A DNA stretch of 64,000 bases. Source: Crambe crambe (lineage: Eukaryota > Porifera > Demospongiae > Poecilosclerida > Crambeidae). Within the stretch, counting starts at the first letter, position 1. Each line of letters starts with the position of its first letter. Below are positions 11,880 to 23,805 of the stretch, in pieces. The stretch covers positions 1,116,001 to 1,180,000 of the forward strand of contig OZ004592.1 in assembly GCA_963924555.1 (NCBI GenBank). The letters are read 5' to 3'. Below the pieces are notes generated by a model that saw only the letters and a program-made list of their open reading frames with translations, had not been told where the DNA came from and searched no databases. The translations under genes and the position numbers were made by a program.

Positions 11880-12640
11880 GAATCGTGGCAATTCAGCCCC
11901 CTTTAGCGAACTCGGTCTCTACCATTGCTTGCATGCCATCAATCGTCAGATTATCCATTTAATGGCTATCAGAATTCTCCGACTATTTTGTGGAGCTTGA
12001 ATCCCTAGCTAATATCATCCCTGCAAGCCAGTGGTCTTGTGCTGATACTCAACGTTCACCTGGGTCCACTAGGATGCCAGCATAACACAAACTTATTGAA
12101 AGGTGTTCACACAAAACAACGATGGACTATTGTCTTCTCAATTCTGTCAGAGATGACATGTGAAGGCCAATACTGAGGAACTGGGAAATGAAATAACTAC
12201 GGTCTGTCAAGACCTACTTATGTGGATGATCTCAAGGAATGGTCCAGTATATAAAACTGTCTCAAACAAGCAAAGGATAAAGTCAAGAAGCGTCTCCCAT
12301 TGTGTAGGGCCAAAGAAGGAAGAAAGCCATGCGTTAAAGCAATGAAGAACACTGCACTGATGGGATATCCTCCACCAATGAAATCCTCAGGAAAAAAATT
12401 GTGATTCCCCCTACATCTCTGTTTCTTTGATCTCGAAAAGGCATTTGACAGCATTGAGTTCTGTTTATGCCTCTGGGATCGTGGAGGCTGATCAAAACTA
12501 ATCCATCTTGTTGTTGGGGGCTTAGCCGCCTTCAACATAAAAAGTGAAACAAGGGGCTAGATAGCTAGTCTTCAACCTTCAACCTGCTCACACTGATGAC
12601 ATTAGATCTTGCGCCATTGGAGTCACTAATGTTTTTCTGA
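11880..12640 (+). mobile_element. LINE (non-LTR retrotransposon) reverse-transcriptase remnant
   Basis: At about 12421-12450 one frame reads FFDLEKAFDSIE, the A-box of LINE-type reverse transcriptases, followed in another frame by SWRLIKT. Upstream are fragments such as KQAKDKVKKRLPLCRAKEGR. Stops and frameshifts are many, so it is dead. A near-identical remnant lies at 55740-56510 in the matching place between genes B and I; it was present before the block duplicated. Confidence 0.62.
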
Positions 12641-13025
12641 ACATTTGTTCGCCAATCACCTGGCAGCCTCATATCACTTGCTTTTGGAATAAATATGTTG
12701 GTAACAGTAATAGCTATTATATGGCTACCACCAAGAGATCTGGACTACCCTGAATCAGATTAGTAATTAAGTACTAACTCCACTTAATCAAATGGCCAAC
12801 AAAACTAAACTCAAAACCACTCCACTTTTATACTAAACTCAACTAGCTAACATGGAAAACACTCAAAAAATCTCACACACAAAATACAACCACATAGATG
12901 ACAGGACAGCAGAATACAAAACAGGTTTAGATAGTAATTAAACCACACTACAGAATAATAATTTTAACTCACACTTACACACATACAAACTGTCAATAAG
13001 TCCATCACAATCACTGTAATGTGAA
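12641..13025. other. Intergenic between genes A and C
   Basis: AT-rich, no exon seen. The same sequence with small indels is found at about 56510-56925 between genes B and I. It should hold the 3' flank of gene C (to its right on the minus strand) and any promoter of gene A; no motif is convincing. Confidence 0.35.
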
Positions 13026-16000
13026 CTAAAATGCTGTATTGACTGTAATATGAATGCGCTGTGTAGTGTTCCATAGAATATCTCTGCCAGCATAGAGTGC
13101 TTGATCCAGAGGTGTGACGGAACGTGAAGATCCAATTCTCTGTAACTGGCTGTGCGCCCGTGTCTCATGGATCTAAACAGAACAGAACAGCTGAAATCAG
13201 CTGCATGATGTAGATTAGCTATAACTTAATACCTCTTCTGGTGGAAGAGAGTGTTTCAACTTCTCTAGTAAATACTTGTGCATCATCTTCCTGGTGAATA
13301 GACCTTTTGAATAGCTGAGTATGGTATGTTTATACTGCATGTAAGGATGGAAAAAAAAGAGTGTCATTAAAATTCTCAATACTAATTACTGGCATAACTT
13401 TACCTCATCCATGATAGTAACATCAGCTTTATTTTCAAGGAGTAAGTCCACAGTGTCCTGATCTCTGTTTTCAATAGCGAAAAAAAGTGCACTCCACTGA
13501 GAATACTATATATGATATGACTATAATAATAACTGATCTTTCAAATTTAGATTAGAGTACCTTTTCAGCAACAATATCGACATTAACTTTAACTTCTTTT
13601 ATGAGGTATCTGATCATCTCTTTGTTCTGTTGCTTCACAGCTAATATCAGAGGAGTCATCCCCCACTAAAGTCACACATAACAACACACTATGTATGCCT
13701 TCACCATCTACTTTACTGGTGCTCACGTCGTCTTTGATATTGATATCAGCATTAGCAGAGACTATTGATTCCATAGCAGTGACCAGATTCTTGTAGCTAG
13801 CAATATGCATGGAAGTTACTCCTCCCTGTATACATGTGCAGTCATAATTGTGATATTTCGTAGCTATTAAGTAGAAACCTTTTTCTTCTTGTTGATATCA
13901 GCACCAGCTTCAACTAACACTTTGATGACATCTGTGTTTCCTTTTCTGCATGCTGTGGTTAATGCAGTCCATGTTCCCTGAGAATAATTACATACTTATT
14001 ACGTTCCTATTAGAGCTAATTATGTTTTACTTTGCTTTGATGGTCAATGGCTGCAGTTTTGCACAGAATCTTCACCAGCTCAGTGCAGCCATCTTGACTG
14101 GCTTGCATCAGAGGTGTCCACCCATTCTGTGAAAAGATCATAACAGACATTTTATTCCTTGTTATGCAGACTGAGCATAGTTACATCTGCCTGAAGGTTC
14201 ACATCAGCTCCTGCTTCAAGTAAATACTCCACCACTTTCTGACGGTTTACCTCTGCCTCTGGTGATTTGAATCCCTTACCCCTAGATTGTGCTGCCCACA
14301 TCAAAGCAGACCACCCACGCTGTGTAATATAGTGATGATATCAATTGTTGTTATATGCTACTCATCATGCATGCCATTATTACCGTTTTGTTGCGCATGT
14401 TGACTTCAGTTTTGATAGGGTTATTGGGATCCAATAGAGCTTTAATAGTCTCACATTGTCCTGTTCGGCTAGCCAATATAAGAGGGGTGAAACCATTCTA
14501 GAATGAGGAGAAGGATAAAGCTCTACACCAAACACAAGTATATATATTATAGCCACAACCCACAAGTGCAGCCTTGTTAGGATCTGCTCCATATTGTAGC
14601 AGACACTTTACAGTTTCTGTATGGCCTTCTTGACTTGCCCACATCAGTGGTGTCCATCGTACCTAGAATAACAATAATGGTGATTCTTAACTATTGCAAA
14701 GCACACAAAGATAATTATTGTAGCTATATGAATAGTTATAGCCAATAAATTACAAACCGAAACTTACCGAGTCAGCTTCTCTATGATTTGGTTTGGCACC
14801 CATCTTCAACAATCTTTCTACCTCCTCATGATTCCCTACTCTGGCTGCTTGCATCTATGCATGGTGTGCTAGGCACATCAAACTTGCTGCATGATATAGC
14901 AGTCTGACAATACTCACAAGTTTGGCTTCTTTGGAGAAAGGAGTAATGGTTTTGCTTATTGTTGATAGTAGTCTACCCAGTCCTTTACTCTAAATAGAGA
15001 GAGGAATTAATGAGGGTTTGGTTCCAGAGCTCTGAGTGTATAATTAGTGGGAACTTTCATGTGGTTAAACGTTTATACACTGTACACACTTCACAATATG
15101 ATTATAGTATGAGTAATAATAATGGAAATAAGTTTAGCTATGCATGCATGTGAATTATTTATTACCTTTTGTACTGGTACTTTCTTTTCTTCAGTACAAG
15201 TGCCCCTTTTGTCTGCATCTTCATCGTCACATGTAGCACTCTCATCTTCAACACATGTAGCACTCTCATCTTCAACACATGTAGCACTCTCATCTTTAAC
15301 ACCAAGTAGTTCCTCCACAATCCTTTGATGTCCATTCTTCATGGCAATATCCACAGGCTTATTCCCTTCCTGAAGAAAAAAAAAATGATTGAGAAATCTT
15401 CAAAGGAGGATGAATCTCTATACCTTATTTTTGATGTCTACATCCTTTTCCAACGAAGGAAATTCAATCAAATGTTTCACAATTTCAAGATTTCCATTCA
15501 AGTAACCTTGTCCTCTTCCATGTACAGTGTGCTGATCATACACATAAGTCTCACACTTAAGATAATTCACATCAATATCAGAGAGTTGCTCTTTTTGTTC
15601 ATTGCTCAATGGAAATACTTCACTGGGTATGCAGACATATTTGAACTTAAATATCAAGTCACCATTCTCTTTTTTCTCAAAGAAGAGTAAATGTATATCG
15701 ACTATGTGCGACAATTTACACTCAAAATCCTCCATTGAACTGATTGGATTTTTTACTTTGACCACTAGAATGGTGGATTCACCCACAGAGTAGGGAGGTG
15801 GTGATGACAGTAAACCATCAAATTCTGGTGATGGTTTCATTTTTGCTGGTGTTATATTCCCTATAGTATAATGATAATAATATAATGGGCTGTTGTAAAC
15901 TATATTAATAGCTATAATTTTATCTAGAGCCATCTACAGTGTACCTCTGACTCTGACCTCACTTTAAACTTACAGCATGTACACAAATAATACTCCACTC

Positions 16001-19000
16001 CTGTTATTAATTATCTTGATAGAACAATTATGGCACTATGTGCAAATTAGCTACAACTTTGAACATAAACCTCCTATACAATATTCTGTCCCCAATGTGT
16101 CCCTTGCCCAGAGGATTCACTGTGGAATGAGTCCACATTGATTGAGTGGTTTCACTCTAAGGTTGCTTTGTCACTCATATAAAAAAAATTAAACAGACAG
16201 GTAGGGATGGCTGTATATAAGGTTCAAGAATACACCTTACCCCTCCTAATTTCGATAACCACACCCATATTATCCAACTACTTATCCCTACTTCACTCCC
16301 CTTTGAGTGTTCTGTGACAGCTCCTCTTGAGCCATAATGCATTCTCATGGGAAGTGAAGTGGATAAGTAGTTGTGGTTATCGAAATTAGGCAGAGCCGCC
16401 GGAACCGCTCTGGCTGGTCAGGCAAAAACCGGACCACTCATCGATCAAACAACATTGGTAATGGTCGTCAACATTTAAAAATTGCCCACGTGTTCAACCA
16501 TTAATATAGGTGGGTGTGGTTATAAAGTGGGCATGGTCAGTAAAAATTTTCCGCGCCCTTATGCGCGCATATTTAGCCTGACCACCTCAGAATCGCTTCC
16601 GGCGGCTCTGTTAGGAGGGGTAAGGGTAACCTAACTCTCTTCTTTTTTGAACTTTAATACACACAACCATCTCTATAGCTATGCTTTACATTTTTGATGT
16701 AATGCAGCATGAGAATATGGAGTTAGAATTGTTATAGGCAACTGGATGCTCACTAGTGTGGTTTAGTCTCACAAGCCAGACCTATTTCACGCATGGGGAG
16801 GGGGGGAAGAGAGAACGAAAAATAGGTCTGGCAATGCAATAACGTTATGATGTCATCAAATTCCATGAGACTACGCCCACACATCCATACATTTGAATTA
16901 TGAATAAACATTGCGACAATGGTTTGAGGATCCTGCAGAAGAGAAAGTCTCAAATAGTTCTACAGTACATAGCCATGGCTCAAGAAAGACTAAGTTTTTC
17001 TGCAAAAATAAACCCTGTGACTATGAAGGTCAGCACGTGATTAATCACATGTTTCTTTGACCGCAAAATTAAGATCTTGAATCCACCAAGATCCTGGCAA
17101 GTTTTATGAAAATCTGGCGACTTTCACCAGACTCTTTTCCCCTCCTCCTTTTTCTTCCTTTCTTCCTCCTCCCGTGTGCACGTGCAACTAAGTGTGTGCA
17201 TGTGCAGAGTATAGTAAGGGGTAGGCCTCGATAAATTATGCTAGCTTTTCTCCCTATTATGCTATTCTCAAATTCTCATGCACAGTGCCTATTATGCTTT
17301 GAAATCTACCTATTATGCTAAAAAATTGAACCCATTATGCTCATTATTCCCATTCACATTGTGACAAAATGAGACCCATTATACTCGTTATTCCCATTCA
17401 CTGTTACAAAACTGTTAGTCTAATTTTCTGTAGCATGATAGATGTTTCAATGTAGTCTTCCAAAGAAGAAGTTTGCTGAGACTTAAAACTATTTGATAGC
17501 AGTGAAAAAATGCGCTCCGCTGCTGCTGCATGAGTAAAGCAATTTTGCAGGCTTTAGTTGCACGCCAATTAATCATTTCCCTTTCCACTGAACTAGCCAT
17601 AGGCTCCAATCTCTGAGTAGCTTCTATGCGAGAAAGGAAATTATGCATGCGTAATAGCTAATAAAATAGCTATAGGAGCTGTATAGATAGTGTTAGCTAA
17701 CTAATAATTATTGGTCTGGGTACAGTTGATTTAGTAAAATTTGCAACAGAGTTTTGGACTTTTGTAGCCAGTGGTTAACCAAACTCTGGCTACATCAATG
17801 AAATGTGGTAACCTGTGATAACATTGTAGTAGGATGCTAAAAAAATTTGTTGCAAGTCTTATTAAATCAACTGTATAACTACATAGCTAACATGAACAGC
17901 TAACCTTGAATAATTGTGTTCAGAGTGGATTGGTCTAACAGACTAAATGCCACAATTGGGTGTGTTCTAACTGGCTCATAGGTATTTTCATAGGCTCAGG
18001 CCTGCTTTTTTCGCGGGGCAGTGGAAAAGCGAAGGGCCTAATATAAGTTGCATCCATCCCTTGAGGGGATTCGCTATACTTTCGGGCACGTCCATTACAT
18101 AAATTGTAAATTATCGTAATTTTGAGAGCTGAGTCAGCACTAGATAGAGACTGTTCTGTTGCTTTTGCTCTTTCTGTGCTAGATTCAACTCACCTCAGCA
18201 TTCTGTGCAAGCTGTTTATGAAAGAAGTGATTTGTTTGTGTCGCTACCAATTGGTTAGACGAGAAGAGTCGCTGCTATCAAAGCATCATGTCTTACCTTT
18301 TGTTTTTCACCATAAGCTTGGCTTGAGAGGGATAGTGCTGTTCTTGTTGTGTCTTAGTTTATTTCACTGAAGGTCTGGAGCCAGATCTAGCTAGCTAGCT
18401 TTGCTTAAGCTGATTAAATGCGCACGTGCTACATACGCTTTTATGATTACATCATTCATCATGCACGAAATTTGACGTATTATTTCGTGTCTACTTAAGC
18501 ACATGCATATACCAGCCCTTCGCTTTTCTACCACCCCGCGAAAAAAGCGGGCCTGGGTACGAGGCTAGTATTTTCATAGCAGTAGCTATGCAAATTTTAG
18601 GACATCTCTGCCCTCTGGATTTTATGTGAAATAATGCATGCCACATACAGTCTTGTGTGGTTTAGTATAGGAACATTAAGCTTGATACTCACCCATACTG
18701 ATGGCATTTGAAGTTACTTCATCATTAGAGAACTGCAAGTCCAAAGATGGAAGGTAACCTTGTCCTCTTCCATGTACAGTGTGCTGATCATATACATAAG
18801 TCCCACACTTAAGATAATTCACATCAATATCAGAGAGTTGCTCTTTTTGTTCATTGCTCAATGGAAATATTTCACTGGGTATGCAGACATATTTGAACTT
18901 GAATATCAAGTCACCATTCTCTTTTTCCTCAAAGAAGAGTAAATGTATATCGACTATGTGCGACAATTTACACTCAAAATCCTCCATTGAACTGATTGGA

Positions 19001-21910
19001 TTTTTTACTCTGACCACTAGAATGGTGGATTCACCCACAGAGTAGGGAGGTGGTGATGACAGTCCACTCCTGGCTAAAATTGAATTATTATTTATCTTAT
19101 GGCACTATGTGCAATTATGGAACTATGAAGGTGGTGATGACAGTAAACAATCGAATTCTAGTAAACCATTGAATTCTGGTGATGCTAGAAAATCAGTATT
19201 ATGACTATGTAACTAGCTAGCTAGTCCTAGGAATAACTATTAGAATTCAATAATGTAAAAGAGCAAATGCATGCTAGCTGAAGCTGACAACTTCACAATT
19301 AGCTACCTAAAGTAGCTTCCCAATGGTTTTAATATTTACGAATCATTCTGAATCACCTTCTTGTTGTGGTAAGCTAGCCAATTCTGTAAGAGTGGATATA
19401 CTTTGACTTGGTGGAGAAGGTTGATTTTCCATTTCCATAGTACCTGCCGCCTTCTGTATACCTATATAGATAATATAAGTTAAACCTCCTAGCTATTTAT
19501 TAATTTTGAGTCACCGTCTTGTGGTGGTAAGCTGACCCCTTTTGGAATAAACATGCTTTCAATATTGCCACTTGGTGAAGAAATTTGAGTTTCCATTTCC
19601 ATAGTACCCTCCTCCTTCTGTACCCCTGTACAGTAAATAGTAAATGTAGTTATATAATTGATGAGTTACCTTTCTGTGACTGTAGACTGGCCACTTCTGA
19701 AGGAGTAGACATGTCTTGGACATTTTCACTAGGTGGGGGAGTTTGAATTTCTGTTTCCTCACCTGCCACCTTCTCTGCATGCATGTATCAAGGATGGCTA
19801 AATTAGTGGGGTCAGAGCAGGGGGTTGATCACATTATTAATTCAACAAACTAAATTCCAGAGATTTAGGCCTGACTCATGCTTTTGAAAGATATTGTAGT
19901 GGCCTATATTTTTTATCCTGCATTGATTCTCATAGATGAGGGCTTTTGCAACATCCCCTTTGAGTGTGAAAAGCTGTTTGCTTGCAGGCCAAGTAAAATA
20001 GCTACCATTGGACACAGCTAGCAAGCCAGTTCTACTTCGTTGTATTGATTTGCAGTATATTTCACCTAAGGGGTCTCATTAATGAATGCCAAGCTATATA
20101 TGAAGTTCATAATTATTATCTCCCACCCCCACATGATGCAGATAAGACATCCTTGTGTCTATACGTTAATGAATACTATCCAAGGCACATATGCAATTAT
20201 CACAAAATGAATTTCCTTCAGCTGCCATGCAAGTATATGTAGCTCCACCTTGTGTGATAGAGTTACCAAGTCCTGTCTGATCAATTTTTATGAGTGCTGT
20301 CTTTATGATTTTACTACATCGAAATATAGGTAAGGCCAAACCAATTAAATTTCCTGTTTCTCATCAGCTCACTCATTGATTTTTGTCAAAATTAAAAACA
20401 CTTTCTTTCTTTGCTGTGCCCTGCTGGTCCTTGGTGCAAAATGGCCAACCACTTTCTAAAGTGTTTGTCCTTTTGATACTTTAAACAGTAAAAACAGTAA
20501 GTAACTGTTTACAGAGAGCATTCAAAAGATATGCAGTAAACACATTTTCAGAGTGAGCTAGCTTAGAGGTGGAATTGGAATTTTGCAGCAATAAAGTGAA
20601 AGCCATGTACACATGGCCAGTAACGATGCCTAATTTCTGACTGTTAAATTCTCATGTTTTATTGCTATGGCCACCCTACTTTATTTTTAACTCTGTGTGC
20701 CAGTCTCAGAGACTTCTTTAATTTTCACAATGCACACACACTAGCTATGCAGACCAAGTTAGCATTAAAAATGTAGACCAAGTTAGCTAGTAATTAAAAT
20801 GTAGATAATGTAGCTAGCTAGCTATAGACCATTTTTTGTCGGGGGTGTGTAGTCACATGATACACCGTAGAAGGTATGATGACCCTTACCTAAAAATCGT
20901 TCTTGCGTAGGGCGGATCCGCGGAAGCTTCGAAGCTGGCTAATGCCTTCTAGTTGCTGTGCAATAGGCTGCACTAAGCGGTACAGCAAAGAAAAAGGACA
21001 GATTCCTATCAATTAAAATCTCCAAACTTCCAGGTACCATATGGATCAGGCAAGTCTTCTTTGTCAATCTTGAGCTTTTCAGCATACCTTCTTTCTAGAG
21101 AAGTACAATAGGATCGTGTAAAATGCTCTGATACAGGCATCTGAAAAATAATATTACTAATAGCTGCCATTGTTTCTTGCCCTACACAACATGCGACTAG
21201 CGCGCGCCCTAGCTAATCGCATGGGTGGGTCTATCATGAGTCACACCCCCGACAAAAAATGGTGTATACAGCTCTACATGTTAAAATGCAGCTGGAAGTG
21301 CTTGTTTTTGTTTTTGTTTTCGCATGGAAACAGGAAATTTGGCCTAATGAAGCTCTAGCTACTAAAATCGTAAAACTTTTCTTCATTTTTTCACTATCAT
21401 ATATTAGCTTTGTAATGAACGCCTCTTTCTCTTCTTTTGTTGAGTTTTCCACATTCAGAAATGGAAACTCTTGAATTTCATTCTTTGGTGAAACAGCTGG
21501 GATTCTAGCTATAGCTATAAAAGAGTCTGGCTGTGACTAGTCTTATTATGTAGTTAGTTACCTGCTATTTTCTTTTGTTGTTTCTTCAATTCATTGAAAT
21601 TTTCATGTATCTTTTTAGCTAGCTCTTCCAACCAACCAATCCTTTTAAGAACTTTAAGAAACACATGAAATTTCTCAGGGAATGTTTTAACTTTATTGGT
21701 GACTTGGTGCACCAGTTCAGTCGCCTTTGTCTGTGGATCTTTAGCTTGAATTAGTGCCGAGCTCTGCATCGAGGGTGGGATTAATCGTTCTGCTACCAAT
21801 TCATTAGCAACGGAAAGTACATCTGCTGATATCTCTGATATAAGATCAACCGTACGTTCAAGCATAGTCGAATACTCAATACTCTCCTTATCTTTCTCTT
21901 CAGTAGCCAT
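13026..21910 (-). CDS. Gene C: CARD-like, linker, helical-tail and ankyrin-repeat protein
   Basis: The CARD-like exon 21562-21910 starts at ATG 21908-21910 (MATEEKDKESIEYSTM). Three related linker exons follow (19670-19774, 19515-19625, 19357-19461), then two helical-tail exons (18693-19073 and 15424-15860), an acidic ankyrin exon (about 15166-15371), a short basic exon (about 14919-14997; SKGLGRLLSTISKT), and ankyrin exons down to 13026 (TAG at 13026-13028). The repeats include NGFTPLILASRTG, RGWSALMWAAQSRG, NGWTPLMQASQDG and WGMTPLILAVKQQ. No death domain is left. A fragment of the main helical-domain exon (about 21262-21505) is cut by a MITE and must be skipped; as all flanking exons are phase 1, skipping keeps the frame. 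Several inverted-repeat elements sit in the 15.9-18.7 kb intron. It could be an expressed variant scaffold. Confidence 0.6.
15424..15860 (-). CDS. Exon: helical-domain tail plus ankyrin half-repeat (gene C)
   Basis: This exon has the same 437-base length as the gene A exon at 6092-6528. Phase 1 in, 0 out. It reads NITPAKMKPSPEFDGLLSSP, then the FECKLSHIVDIHLLFFEKK block, then the ankyrin half-repeat. Acceptor TATAG and donor AAG/GTATAG are visible. Confidence 0.75.
16235..16625. mobile_element. MITE with long hairpin arms, itself split by a second MITE
   Basis: The outer ends match as an inverted repeat: CCTTACCCCTCCTAA on the left and its complement at the right end. The arms go on inside as TTTCGATAACCACA and CTACTTATCC with complements at 16357-16388. 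The element is about 165 bases once the inner insertion is removed. No coding. Confidence 0.8.
16391..16610. mobile_element. Inner MITE with CAG...CTG ends and 5-base target duplication
   Basis: The 220-base element runs from CAGAGCCGCCGGAA to its exact complement TTCCGGCGGCTCTG. The 5 bases TTAGG flank it on both sides (16386-16390 and 16611-16615). CAG/CTG ends suggest a hAT-like relative, though 5 bases is short for classical hAT duplications. Confidence 0.82.
16756..16882. mobile_element. Small inverted-repeat element
   Basis: The left end GTGTGGTTTAGTCTCA and right end TGAGACTACGCCCACAC are imperfect inverted repeats. A second inner pair, CCAGACCTATTT with AAATAGGTCTGG, lies between them. 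No coding. Confidence 0.55.
17991..18568. mobile_element. hAT-like MITE with 8-base target duplication
   Basis: The ends are inverted copies of about 40 bases, built on AGGCC.GCTTTTTTCGCGGGG and AAAAGCGAAGGGC. The 8 bases TATTTTCA are found just outside both ends (17983-17990 and 18569-18576), fitting hAT-type insertion. The left end has lost about 7 bases of the terminal repeat. An open frame inside (18122-18370) matches nothing I know. Confidence 0.75.
18693..19073 (-). CDS. Exon: second helical-domain-tail exon (gene C)
   Basis: A 381-base exon, phase 1-1. It repeats the FECKLSHIVDIHLLFFEEK block of the exon at 15424 but ends in a different tail (LPSLDLQFSNDEVTSNAISM). Acceptor TTTTAG and donor G/GTGAGT are visible. 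Just upstream, about 19110-19182, lies a degenerate part-copy of its start with an in-frame TAG. Confidence 0.68.
19357..19774 (-). CDS. Three tandem linker exons (gene C)
   Basis: The exons 19670-19774, 19515-19625 and 19357-19461 are 105, 111 and 105 bases, all phase 1-1 with AG and GT edges. All three have the same plan: a QK or EK start, GTMEME or GEETE, a proline-serine stretch (TPPPSENVQDMSTPSEVASL; SSPSGNIESMF; SPPSQSISTLTELASL) and a glutamine-rich end. They look like tandem copies of one exon coding for a disordered linker between the CARD-like domain and the rest. Confidence 0.7.
20827..21264. mobile_element. MITE interrupting the helical-domain exon of gene C
   Basis: The left end ACCATTTTTTGTCGGGGGTG and its complement at 21242-21264 form a terminal inverted repeat of about 23 bases. 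The element is about 438 bases. Its right end lies next to the truncated helical-domain exon (ends after ILVARA), so it marks where that exon was broken. No clear target duplication is visible. Confidence 0.72.
21009..21170 (-). pseudogene. Captured coding fragment inside a MITE
   Basis: An open frame of 53 residues, ATG at 21170 to TGA at 21009-21011, reading MPVSEHFTRSYCTSLERRYA and LPDPYGTWKFGDFN. A TTTTTCAG just before the second Met looks like a splice acceptor, so the fragment may be a captured exon edge. The source gene is not recognised; SWIM-type transposon proteins have a loosely similar ERRY...LPDPY pattern. There is no reason to think it is translated. Confidence 0.4.
21562..21910 (-). 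CDS. CARD-like first exon of gene C
   Basis: A 349-base exon from ATG to donor G/GTAACT, phase 1 out. It codes for 116 residues with the pattern of a CARD or similar death-fold: TVDLISEISADVLSVANEL, then KATELVHQVTNKV, then FHVFLKVLKRIGWLEELAKK. The closest relative here is the first exon of gene E (30981-31323). The CARD call rests on the helix pattern, as no profile search was possible. Confidence 0.7.
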
Positions 21911-22029
21911 TTTTTTAAAGGGAAAGACTCTATGAAAAGACTCACGCCCACTTTCCCGATCTCTAATTTGTTACGCATGCGCAGTAGTGGCAAAATAAAT
22001 TGAACTTTGAACTTTGAACAATTTTAACC

Positions 22030-22750
22030 GTTGATAGTAGTTCTCCATAGTGCTTCTTTGCTAACATAGAGCATTCGATCTTGAAGTGAGAGTGACTGTG
22101 AAAATTGCACTTGCGATCCAGGCATCTAATTACAAAAATCAAAATTATATATTATATCATGCAATGAGAAGAAAAAAGTTACCTTTTTCAACACTTCTAG
22201 TAGATGAATATACATCTTCTTATTGAATAAAAGACCCTTTGAGTAGCTGAGTATGGTATGTTTGTACTGCAATATATTTAACAAAACATGCAGTTATGCC
22301 AACCAATAGAGCATGCAAGCTAGTGCATGTAGCTAGCTACCTCGTCCATGATGGTAATGTCAGCTCTACTTTCAAGGAGCAAGTCAACAGTGTCCTGATC
22401 TTTATTTTCAATAGCAAAGAAGAGTGCACTCCATTGAGAATACTGTGGTGTAGAATTTATTGTACTATAATTATGTTAACAGTTTCAAGCAGTGGATGAA
22501 ATACATGCACCATAGCTTAATATCCATTTCATTAGCTGCTATAATTAAGTACCTTTTCACTAATGATATTGACATTGCTTTAGCTTCTTTTATGAGTATC
22601 TGATCATCGTTTTGTGCTGTTGCTTCACAGCTAATATCAGAATAGTCATCCCTCACTGAATAGTCACAAAGAACTAGTATATATGAAATATGGCAGCATT
22701 ACCCTTTACTCGCCTCATCTTGGACATTGATATCAAAACTGAAATCGTCT
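22030..22750 (-). pseudogene. Fragment D: severed 3' end of gene E (last ankyrin repeats and tail)
   Basis: Four exons match the end of gene F: about 22556-22660 (MTILILAVKQQHK), 22341-22446 (QWSALFFAIENKDQDTVDLL), 22183-22267 (YKHTILSYSKGLLF) and 22030-22133 (ending EALWRTTING). The first has TGA for the usual Trp codon and a 2-base deletion (RYLIKEAK becomes out of frame). A scrap of the next repeat exon is at about 22705-22740. As gene E stops inside its NGWTPLMQASQD repeat at 25,387, D is best read as its cut-off tail, split by the mobile DNA between. Confidence 0.72.
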
Positions 22751-23024
22751 ACCTGTCACATCATTCAATTCCAGTGGAATCTGTCGACATGCTGGGTACC
22801 ACAGACCACCCTACATATTATATTGAGGGCATGCTCTCACCCCTGATGAGAGAATAGTAAATGAATGTGAAACAGCGCACCAAGGGTACCAGAGACAGGT
22901 CAAAACACCTTCAAGATCCTGTGTTTGGTGAACATATTTGCTCACACAGTTCTTCTAGTATTACAGAACATTCATGGCAACCTCATATCACTTGCTTTTG
23001 GATTGGTAACAGTAATAATTGACT

Positions 23025-23160
23025 GTAATATGAATAAGCTGTGTAGTCCTCCATAGAAAATCTCTGCCAGCATAGAGTGCTTGATCCAGAGGTGTGATGG
23101 AACGTGAAGATTCGATTTTTTTGTAGCTGGCTGTGTGAAGATTTAGCCTGTCTCCTAAAC
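23025..23160 (-). pseudogene. Stray copy of the family's last exon
   Basis: About 135 bases match the last exon of genes C and I (SVTPLDQALYAGRDFLWRTT), together with some 3' flank at 22975-23025. It is isolated, with no neighbouring repeat exons. Confidence 0.65.
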
Positions 23161-23573
23161 ACAGAGTATATTATAAACAGAGAATAGCTAGAAACATGTT
23201 CTCAACTAATTACACCACCAAAAAATGCTGCTCCAAACATTCTCCATCCTTAATCAGAGAGCGCGGTAGCGCTCTCTATGTAGGGATGACCTATGACCCT
23301 CCATAGGACTAATACAAAATGGAGTTGGATTTTCTCAGAAAACAGTAAGTTGTAGCTGCTTTGACTGCTTACCCTGTCTTTTATGCACATTCTTATCATG
23401 CAGGAGAATTTTGGAGGCTGAAAGACTCAACGTGAATGAATGATAAAAGCGCACTAATTAGACTACACTCTTATGAATTTAAGAAAATTATTTAATTTAA
23501 GAAAAAAGAAGCTATAGATGTACAGCCCTAGCCACCTCCTGCAAAAAGAAATGGGCTTGGCATAACAAGTAGC

Positions 23574-23805
23574 TATAGAGACCACTTGCCTTTTGGGTTG
23601 TGTCCAAAATGGAGTAAAACAGAGATCTTGAAAATGAAATCTATGGGCTCAATATAAAGGCTCTGGTGGGTAGTTATAAAGCTATAATTCCATTTGTACT
23701 GTGTAGGGCAGTTTAGCTTCATTAGAGCTTTTAAAATTAATTATTATCAGTGAAAATTGAGGCATTTTCGTTTTGGACACACCCCAAAAGGCAAGTGGGT
23801 CTATA
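23574..23805. mobile_element. MITE with about 37-base terminal inverted repeats
   Basis: The left end TATAGAGACCACTTGCCTTT and the following GTGTGTCCAAAA-type block return inverted at 23769-23805. The element is about 232 bases with no coding. A TATA at both outer edges would fit a TA target. Confidence 0.78.

Noticed and set aside
18122-18370. Open frame of 82 codons on the plus strand
   Set aside because: It lies wholly inside the MITE at 17991-18568, has no recognisable domain, and no relatives among the neighbouring genes.
19559-19780. Open frame of 73 codons on the minus strand
   Set aside because: It runs through splice sites of the linker exons in a different frame; the phase 1 linker reading is repeated three times and fits the gene.
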